Shown here piece by piece: positions 58,533 to 64,000 of a stretch of 64,000 nt of DNA. The number at the start of each line of letters is the position of its first letter. Positions within the stretch are counted from its first letter, which is position 1. A program made the position numbers and the translations under genes. The notes under the pieces were generated by a model. That model had not been told where the DNA came from and ran no database searches. It saw only the letters and a program-made list of their open reading frames with translations. Source of the stretch: JAMXLG01 sp963818925. Lineage in GTDB: Bacteria > Vulcanimicrobiota > Vulcanimicrobiia > Vulcanimicrobiales > Vulcanimicrobiaceae. The stretch lies in assembly GCA_963818925.1 (NCBI GenBank), contig CAWFTN010000001.1:2604001-2668000 (forward strand). Direction: 5' to 3'.

Positions 58533-59347
58533 AATCGGTTGCCTACAAGTGGAGTGCGCTGACGAACACGACGCTCGCCATGTTCATGTCCGCGCTGGAT
58601 GGCAGCATCGTCATCATCGCGCTTCCGGCGATTTTTCGCGGCATCGATCTCGATCCGCTCGCCCCGAGCAACGTCGGCTATCTGCTATGGATGATCATGG
58701 GCTACCGTCTCGTGCAAGCCGTGCTCGTCGTTACGCTCGGCCGGCTCGGTGATATGTTCGGACGCGTGCGCCCGTACAACGCTGGATTTACGGTCTTCGG
58801 TGTTGCGTCACTCGCGTTGTCTTTCGATCCGTTCCGGCATGAAAGCGGCGCAATGTGGTTGATCGGATGGCGCGCGTTTCAGGCGCTCGGCGGATCGATG
58901 CTGATGGCGAATTCAGCCGCCATCTTGACCGACGCATTTCCCAAGGAACAGCGCGGCTTTGCGCTCGGTGTCAATCAAATTTCCGGCCTTGGCCGGCAGT
59001 TCATCGGTTTGGTTGCGGGCGGCGTGCTCGCCGTCATCGATTGGCGGGCGATTTTCTGGATCAACGTTCCGGTCGGCGTCTTCGGGACGATATGGGCCTA
59101 TCGGTATTTGCGTGAAACGCATCCACCGCGTCGCGCACGGATAGACTGGTGGCGCAACGTTACGTTTGCGATTGGACTCAGTTCGTTGCTCTTCGGCGTG
59201 ACGATCGGTCTCCAGCCGTACGGCGGTCATGCGATGGGCTGGAGCAATCCACTCGTCGTTATGACGATCGCCGATCTACGCCGGAACCGCGATCTTCGTC
59301 GTGATGAACGTGAGGAGATCTTGATTCAGGCGGTCTTTTTCAGTTGA
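58529..59347 (+). pseudogene. MFS transporter gene truncated after about 7 helices
   Basis: The 5' part encodes a normal DHA2-type transporter start (LDGSIVIIALPAIFRGI, GRLGDMFGRVRPYNAG, LMANSAAILTDAFPKEQRGFALGVNQIS). After NPLVVMTIA, near base 59271, the reading frame becomes antisense of the convergent hydrolase and reads DLRRNRDLRRDEREEI, with no membrane character. A complete member would have about 14 helices; this has about half. The gene is probably non-functional. The TTG start overlaps the MarR stop as TTGA. Confidence 0.8.
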
Positions 59348-60115
59348 CGGTAATCCGTGTGGTGCGCCTTCGTAGACCTTCAGATCGCCGTTTTTGACGA
59401 GTTTGATCGACTTCAGCGCGGCCGCTTTAATGGGAACGATTTGATCGTCGTCCCCGTGTACGATGAGAACGGGAACGTTGAGCTGTTTCAAATCTTCGGT
59501 TAAGTCCGTTTCGGAAAACGCTTTGATACAATCGTACGCGCCCGGAAGGCCGCACATCTCGGCTTGCAGCCAGAACGAGTCGCGCAGACCTTTCGAGACT
59601 TTCGACCCCGGGCGATTCGCGCCGTAGAACGGCGCACTGAAGTCTTCCCAAAATTGCGATGTATCCGCGAGCACACCGGCTCGAAGACCATCAAATACCT
59701 CGAGCGGCGTTCCTTCCGGATTTGCCGGCGTCTTGAGCATCAGCGGCGGAATCGCGCTTACGAGCACCACGCCGGCTGCGATCTTCCCGCCGTACTTCGC
59801 AACGTACCGTGCTGATTCGCCGCCGCCGGTTGAGTGTCCGACGAAAATTGCATCCTTGAGCTCGAGCAAGTCGACGAGCTGTGCGAGGTCATCCGCGTAC
59901 GTATCCATATCGTTGCCGGTTAATGTTTGCGTCGAACGTCCGTGTCCGCGCCGGTCGTGCGCGATGCAGCGATAGCCCTTGTGCGCGAGAAAGAACATTT
60001 GATCTTCCCACGCATCGGAACTCAGCGGCCACCCATGACTGAAAACGATGGGCTGCCCCGTTCCCCAATCCTTGTAATAGATTTCCGTGCCGTCACGCGT
60101 CGTAAATGTCGGCAT
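59276..60115 (-). CDS. Alpha/beta hydrolase (non-haem chloroperoxidase-like)
   Basis: A 279-aa hydrolase. Typical stretches are VFSHGWPLSSDAWEDQMFFLAHKGYRCIAHDRRGHGRS, GHSTGGGESARYVAKY (nucleophile), HGDDDQIVPI (acid) and EGAPHGLPSTEKDRL (His). GGAG lies 8 bases before the ATG at 60115. Its 3' end abuts the broken MFS gene. Halogenase or lactonase labels in this family rarely reflect the true role. Confidence 0.9.
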   Translation of the reverse strand: MPTFTTRDGTEIYYKDWGTGQPIVFSHGWPLSSDAWEDQMFFLAHKGYRCIAHDRRGHGRSTQTLTGNDMDTYADDLAQLVDLLELKDAIFVGHSTGGGESARYVAKYGGKIAAGVVLVSAIPPLMLKTPANPEGTPLEVFDGLRAGVLADTSQFWEDFSAPFYGANRPGSKVSKGLRDSFWLQAEMCGLPGAYDCIKAFSETDLTEDLKQLNVPVLIVHGDDDQIVPIKAAALKSIKLVKNGDLKVYEGAPHGLPSTEKDRLNQDLLTFITTKIAVPA

Positions 60116-60162
60116 TACCAGTTCTCCAATTCTCTTCAGTCCAAAGACACCAGAAACGTAAA

Positions 60163-60183
60163 AGCGGTTCGTATTGAACCGCT
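60163..60183 (-). terminator. Hairpin with T-run in the gap before the hydrolase (minus direction)
   Basis: AGCGGTTC and GAACCGCT form a perfect 8-bp stem around a 5-base loop. In the minus direction TTTTACG follows, so it could end a transcript from the relic at 60291. It could instead be an operator. Confidence 0.5.
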
Positions 60184-60290
60184 TGCGTGTTAGGAAATTT
60201 TTGGTACTGCTAGCATACGCTTTTCAGATAAAATCGAAAGAAGCGGCGGGCCGGTAAAGCGACGAAACGAATTCCTATTCCGCACTGCCT

Positions 60291-60381
60291 TTACTGCGAC
60301 AAAAATTTCTCGAGCGTCGACATCGTTTCCGCCGGTTGCTCGGCCATTAACCAATGGCCCGTATCGTGTACGCGGCCATAC
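60291..60381 (-). pseudogene. C-terminal relic of an alpha/beta hydrolase
   Basis: In the minus frame ending at the TAA at 60291-60293 the translation reads YGRVHDTGHWLMAEQPAETM and then STLEKFLSQ. That is a standard hydrolase ending, with the catalytic-His motif GHWLMxEQPxET. There is no start or upstream hydrolase sequence: the frame continues into the lon terminator region. It is about 30 residues long, so it is a remnant. Confidence 0.65.
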
Positions 60382-60383
60382 AA

Positions 60384-60411
60384 GAAAGGCCCGCATCGTT
60401 TGATGCGAGCC
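60384..60411 (-). terminator. Terminator of the hsp20-lon operon
   Basis: On the minus strand GGCTCGCATC-AAAC-GATGCGGGCC forms a 10-bp stem with one G.T pair, followed by TTTCTTG. It lies 19 bases past the lon stop. Confidence 0.85.
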
Positions 60412-60429
60412 TTCGAGGTCGATGACGCG

Positions 60430-62895
60430 TTAACGTTTGCGTACTGGGCGGCGGCGTTCAACGGCGCGGCGTTTTACCGTGCCGTTCGCGGTTGGTGCGC
60501 GGCGGCGCATGGGGACGACGTTGTGAGCAACGCCGTTTTCTCCCAATGCCACCGGGGTCACGACACGTTTGCCGAGCGCGTGATGCAGCACTTCGCTGAT
60601 CTCTTCGATCGGCACGAACGTCATTGTGTCGCGTACTTCCTTCGGAATGTCGTCGAGGTCGATCTCGTTGCGTTTCGGGAAGATGATCTTCGAGATGCCT
60701 GCGCGCTTCGCGCCCAAGACCTTCTCTTTGAGTCCACCGATCGGCAGCACCTGACCGGTGAGCGTAATCTCACCCGTCATCGCGAGACTCGGATCGACTT
60801 TCAATCCCGTGAGCATCGACGCAATCGCGGTTGCCATCGTGATGCCGGCCGACGGACCGTCTTTCGGGGTCGCACCTGCAGGCACGTGGATGTGAATGTC
60901 GTGCTTGGCAAAGTAGTCTTCCGGAATGTCGAGTTCGCTTGACCGCGAACGTAAGAACGACACGGCGGCTTGCGCGCTTTCCTTCATCACGTCGCCGAGC
61001 TGGCCGGTCAGCACGAGCTTTCCGGTTCCCGGCATCGCCGTCGCTTCGATGAACACGATGTCGCCGCCGACCGGCGTCCACACCATACCCGTCGCAACGC
61101 CGATCGATGCGACGCGCTTGCGCACTTCGTTGAAGAATCGCGGCTTGCTCAAGTACTCGGCAAGATTCTCCGGTTTGACGCGCGCCTTGAAGCGCGGGTT
61201 CTCCGCGATCTTGCGCGCGACTTTGCGGAAAACCGTGCCGATCTCTCGCTCGAGATTACGTACGCCGGCCTCACGCGTGTAGTCCGCGACGATCTGGCGC
61301 AGCGCCGGATCGTTGATCTGCACTTGCGTCTCTTTCAAGCCGTTCGCCGTGCGCTGTTTCTTCAACAGGTAACGCTTGGCGATTTGCATCTTCTCGAGTT
61401 CCGTGTAGCCCGCGAGCTGGATGATTTCCATACGATCGCGCAGCGGCGGCGAAATCGTGTCGAGCGAGTTAGCCGTACAGACGAAGAGCACTTGCGAGAG
61501 ATCGAACGGCAGATCGAGGTAGTGATCGCGGAACGTATGGTTTTGTTCCGGATCGAGGACCTCGAGGAGCGCCGACTGCGGGTCGCCGCGGAAATCCGCA
61601 CCCACCTTGTCGATCTCGTCGATCATCATGACCGGGTTCTTCGTACCGGCGTCGCGCATAGCGCGGACGATCGTGCCCGGCATCGCGCCGATGTACGTGC
61701 GGCGATGCCCGCGGATCTCCGCTTCGTCGCGCACGCCGCCGACCGAGAGGCGCACGAACTTGCGTCCCATTGCGCGCGCGATCGACTGTCCGAGCGACGT
61801 CTTACCGACGCCCGGCGGTCCGACGAAGCACAGGATCGGTCCGGTGAGTCTCTTCTTTAGTTTGCCGACCGCGAGATACTCGATGATGCGATCCTTGATC
61901 TTCTCGAGATCGTAGTGATCCTCGTCGAGAATTTCGCGCGCTTTCTTGATGTCGATGTGATCGGCGGTTTCCGTGTTCCACGGCAACTGCACGAGCCAAT
62001 CGAGATAGGTGCGAATGACGCTGTATTCGGGCGATGCTTGCGGCACTTTCGAGAGACGGTCGAGCTCGCGCTCTGCCGCCTTCTGCACTTCTTCGGGCAT
62101 CTTGGCTTCGTCGATCTTTTGACGCAGCTCGTTCGTTTCGGCTTGCTGCGGATCGACTTCGCCGAGTTCTTCTTGAATCGCGCGCAGCTGCTGGCGCAGG
62201 TAAAACTCGCGCTGATTCTTCTCCATCTCGCGCTGAATGTCGCTCTGGATCTTATGACCCAGTTCGACGACTTCCAGCTCTTTGGTCAGCAGCAGGGTGA
62301 GCTTGCGCATGCGCTTGGCCGTGTTGCGCTCTTCCAGCAGCGCTTGACGATCGGCCGTATCCAAACGCATCGTCGACGCAACGAAGTACGTCAACACCGC
62401 GGGATCAGTGATGTTCTGCACTTCCATTTCCATCTCGCGCGGTGCTTGCGGGAGATAGGAGAGAAGCTTCTGGAAAAGGCCCGCGAGATTGCGCTGCATC
62501 GCGAGCAATTCTTCGTTTTCAACGGTAACGTCGGGCAGCTCGGTATAGACCGAAACCATGTAGGGTTCGGTCTGCGTGAACTTCTCGATTTGGAAGACGC
62601 TTTGGCCGGCGACGATACAACGGATCGTACCGTCCGGAACTTTGAGCATTTTTTGAATGACGCCGATGGTGCCGATGCGGTGGACGTCGTCCGGACCGGG
62701 ATTTTCCTTCTCGCGATCCTTCAGCACGGTCAAACCGATCGGTTTGCCTTCGCGCAGTGCTTCTTCCACCAGCTGAATGCCCGGCTTCTTCACGACGGCG
62801 AGCGGAATAACGGTGCTCGGGAAGAGCACCGCTTCTTGCAGCGGCAGAATGCCGATCAAGTTCGCGGGAACGATCGGTGTTTTTTTCTCGGGCAT
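60430..62895 (-). CDS. lon: ATP-dependent Lon protease
   Basis: An 821-aa serine-lysine protease of the cytoplasm that degrades misfolded and short-lived regulatory proteins. The N-terminal substrate domain starts IPANLIGILPLQEAVLFPSTVIPL; the Walker A box is FVGPPGVGKTSLGQSIARAMG; Walker B ends ALLEVLDPEQN; the catalytic dyad is Ser in KDGPSAGITMATA and Lys in GGLKEKVLGAKRAG. The C-terminal tail is basic (RRRAPTANGTVKRRAVERRR). It starts 4 bases after hsp20, so both come from the CIRCE-like region. Confidence 0.97.
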   Translation of the reverse strand: MPEKKTPIVPANLIGILPLQEAVLFPSTVIPLAVVKKPGIQLVEEALREGKPIGLTVLKDREKENPGPDDVHRIGTIGVIQKMLKVPDGTIRCIVAGQSVFQIEKFTQTEPYMVSVYTELPDVTVENEELLAMQRNLAGLFQKLLSYLPQAPREMEMEVQNITDPAVLTYFVASTMRLDTADRQALLEERNTAKRMRKLTLLLTKELEVVELGHKIQSDIQREMEKNQREFYLRQQLRAIQEELGEVDPQQAETNELRQKIDEAKMPEEVQKAAERELDRLSKVPQASPEYSVIRTYLDWLVQLPWNTETADHIDIKKAREILDEDHYDLEKIKDRIIEYLAVGKLKKRLTGPILCFVGPPGVGKTSLGQSIARAMGRKFVRLSVGGVRDEAEIRGHRRTYIGAMPGTIVRAMRDAGTKNPVMMIDEIDKVGADFRGDPQSALLEVLDPEQNHTFRDHYLDLPFDLSQVLFVCTANSLDTISPPLRDRMEIIQLAGYTELEKMQIAKRYLLKKQRTANGLKETQVQINDPALRQIVADYTREAGVRNLEREIGTVFRKVARKIAENPRFKARVKPENLAEYLSKPRFFNEVRKRVASIGVATGMVWTPVGGDIVFIEATAMPGTGKLVLTGQLGDVMKESAQAAVSFLRSRSSELDIPEDYFAKHDIHIHVPAGATPKDGPSAGITMATAIASMLTGLKVDPSLAMTGEITLTGQVLPIGGLKEKVLGAKRAGISKIIFPKRNEIDLDDIPKEVRDTMTFVPIEEISEVLHHALGKRVVTPVALGENGVAHNVVPMRRRAPTANGTVKRRAVERRRPVRKR

Positions 62896-62898
62896 ATC

Positions 62899-63288
62899 TT
62901 AGGAAATCGACCTCTTCAGGATCATGCGAATTTCGGTGCGGGTTGACGGCAAAAAAGCGTTCGGCGAAACGGGAAGCGCGATAACGAGTACGCCTTCGGC
63001 GTAGCTCGCCGCTGCCTCACCGAGGAAGTCAACGGCAACCGGCAGGTGGAGTCGCTTAGCAAACGAGCCGTAGGCGATCTCCTTTTGAATGAACGAGCCC
63101 TGTCCAAAGCGGACCGTTTCGGTCCGGTGGCCGGTAATAAGGAGGTACCGGTCGTCGATCGCCACCCGGAGCGAATCCGGGTCGGCTCCGGCAACTTCAA
63201 CCGCCACGATAATCTGGCCACGTTCTTCGTCGACAAACACGTCGGCATTGGGCTCAAACCCCAGCCTGGGGCGAACGACAAAGTCCAT
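62899..63288 (-). CDS. Small heat-shock protein, Hsp20/alpha-crystallin family
   Basis: A 129-aa holdase chaperone that binds unfolding proteins. The alpha-crystallin domain contains PNADVFVDEERGQIIVAVEVAGADPDSLRVAIDDRYLLITGHR, then GSFIQKEIAYGSFAKRLHLPVAV and ASYAEGVLVIALPVS. It is short, with little N-terminal arm. Upstream is a CIRCE-like inverted repeat (63310-63336), and lon follows on the same strand, giving a heat-shock pair. Confidence 0.92.
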   Translation of the reverse strand: MDFVVRPRLGFEPNADVFVDEERGQIIVAVEVAGADPDSLRVAIDDRYLLITGHRTETVRFGQGSFIQKEIAYGSFAKRLHLPVAVDFLGEAAASYAEGVLVIALPVSPNAFLPSTRTEIRMILKRSIS

Positions 63289-63309
63289 TGCTGTGTTAAA
63301 CCCGCACTC

Positions 63310-63336
63310 CTAGCAGTCGGATGCGCCGTCTGCTAA
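63310..63336 (-). promoter_or_regulatory. CIRCE-like (HrcA) operator
   Basis: The plus strand reads CTAGCAGTC-GGATGCGCC-GTCTGCTAA: 9-base arms with a 9-base spacer. The CIRCE consensus is TTAGCACTC-N9-GAGTGCTAA; this matches 14 of the 18 arm positions with the exact spacing. It lies 21 bases before the hsp20 start. HrcA control of hsp20-lon is the likely reading. Confidence 0.6.
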
Positions 63337-63464
63337 AGGTTGTAGTTCCGGGCGCTTCCCCGCCGCGCCTTCCCTTATCCTACCCCGTGCAGAGCGAGCG
63401 CGGCTACGCCGATGACTAGTTGAATGGGTGACGAACAGCCGGACCGCACAAGAGGAGGGGCCCG

Positions 63465-64000
63465 ATGTACGTAGCCGTCGTCGACGACCAAGAGGCGTCG
63501 CTGGCGGGCTTTTCGCAGATTCTGAAGCGAATATCGGACGCGGAGCCGATCTGCTTCAAAAAAGCATCGGACGCGCTGCATTGGCTCGCCGGCGTCGACC
63601 CAGCTTTCATCGTCGTCAACAATACTCTTGCGGATATCAGTGGTCTCGATTTCATCCGGCGCCTGCGTTTGATACAGGGCCGTGAAGCCACGCCCATCAT
63701 CTTCACGACGGGCAAGGCGGGCGATCGTGATCTTCGCCGTGCCGCATTTGATTTGAACATACGCGCCTATCTCGAAAAGCCCATCAACCCATCCGAATTT
63801 CTCGTGCACGCCATCCACATCGTTGATGCTGCGCGTGAGAAGTCCGATCTTCACAATCGCTTGCGCGAATCGACGAAGCGCGCAGAGATGGGTGGAGGCG
63901 CCCCAAGCTGGGGCACCGGCATCGGCGAGATCATCGATGCGATGCTCGGCGTTGCGGTCATGCACGATCCGGCGATCGTCATCCATCACGAACTTGCATC
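63465..64000 (+). CDS. Receiver-domain protein with Asn at the phospho-acceptor site, partial
   Basis: An ATG at 63465 preceded by AGAGGAGGGG opens a frame that runs off the window (178 codons). Residues 1-120 are a receiver domain: MYVAVVDDQEASLAGFSQIL (acidic pair), FIVVNNTLADISG, PIIFTTGKAG and AYLEKPINPSEF (Lys). In the alignment to a standard LVVLDxxLPDxDG segment, the phospho-acceptor is Asn52, so it may be a pseudo-receiver. After a helical linker the sequence IGEIIDAMLGVAVMHDPAIVIHHEL begins, too short to name. The start is supported by the strong ribosome binding site. Confidence 0.75.
   Translation, partial: MYVAVVDDQEASLAGFSQILKRISDAEPICFKKASDALHWLAGVDPAFIVVNNTLADISGLDFIRRLRLIQGREATPIIFTTGKAGDRDLRRAAFDLNIRAYLEKPINPSEFLVHAIHIVDAAREKSDLHNRLRESTKRAEMGGGAPSWGTGIGEIIDAMLGVAVMHDPAIVIHHELA

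Noticed and set aside
60190..60396. 68-aa minus-strand ORF between lon and the hydrolase
   Set aside because: A different frame from the hydrolase relic; its composition is not protein-like.
1..64000. tRNA, rRNA, CRISPR, integrase, transposase or prophage genes
   Set aside because: Looked for typical T-loop, repeat-spacer and recombinase motifs; saw none. A tRNAscan and ISfinder search would be needed to exclude them fully.

Overview
The window is a GC-rich, gene-dense bacterial chromosome segment with no phage, plasmid, insertion sequence, CRISPR array, rRNA or tRNA that I can recognise. Many genes start with GTG or TTG, and 4-base ATGA, GTGA or TTGA overlaps between genes are common. The housekeeping genes (glmU, gltX, uppS, infC-rpmI-rplT, pheS-pheT, lon) are ordinary bacterial ones. 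With a methylmalonyl-CoA mutase split into two subunits, a glyoxylate bypass, a selenocysteine-type SelD, a GH125 mannosidase and a Tricorn-like protease, the mix suggests an aerobic heterotroph of a poorly sampled phylum. Vulcanimicrobiota/Eremiobacterota would fit, but that is only a guess, since no marker RNA gene is present.

Layout. 1-7.9 kb (minus strand) is a long gene row: mcmA1, an unlisted 49-aa ORF, mcmA2, gltX, glmU, a secreted hydrolase and a partial carbohydrate-binding-like protein. 7.9-15.4 kb holds a FUSC-like membrane protein, meaB, a TSNG-repeat protein, a serine hydrolase, a GH125 mannosidase and a secreted aspartic protease with a PDZ domain. 15.4-21 kb has uppS divergent from a Tricorn homologue across a perfect 11-bp palindrome, then a GNAT enzyme and an epimerase. 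21-24.5 kb is the glyoxylate bypass (aceA, malate synthase) behind a near-consensus promoter. 24.6-29.6 kb is a compact row of LytS/LytTR two-component pair, GT39-like glycosyltransferase and bicovalent-flavin oxidase. 29.7-37.9 kb has a two-domain cupredoxin lipoprotein, two paralogous hydrolases flanking tag, rocD coupled to a class C beta-lactamase, an M61 peptidase and a GNAT enzyme.

37.9-39.4 kb is infC-rpmI-rplT with a structured leader, an intrinsic terminator just before the ribosome binding site and an apparent AUA start for IF3. 39.5-46.1 kb has PAP2 and lipid kinase genes, a DUF4142 protein, an ECF sigma/anti-sigma pair followed by a serine-hydrolase homologue that has lost its catalytic Ser and Lys, a Nudix hydrolase and an rRNA methyltransferase. 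46.1-50.5 kb holds a 33-aa YqzL-like gene, pheS, pheT and cvpA. 50.5-54 kb has a ToxR/CadC-like TPR regulator and a class V aminotransferase.

54-57.4 kb is the most interesting block. A selD that must read an in-frame UGA as selenocysteine (with a good bacterial SECIS hairpin) is translationally coupled to a cobalamin-binding protein carrying the W-x9-EH signature of CarH photoreceptors but no DNA-binding domain, and that is coupled to an MFS exporter. 57.5-60.4 kb has a MarR regulator next to a truncated MFS gene and a hydrolase relic, so it is an eroding region. 60.4-63.3 kb is a heat-shock pair (hsp20, lon) behind a CIRCE-like operator. The window ends inside a receiver-domain protein whose phospho-acceptor Asp is Asn.

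Several real genes are too short or cut to appear as simple ORFs (1-686, 5094-5243, 46304-46405, 63465-64000), and two genes (selD, infC) need non-standard decoding to reach their full N-termini.
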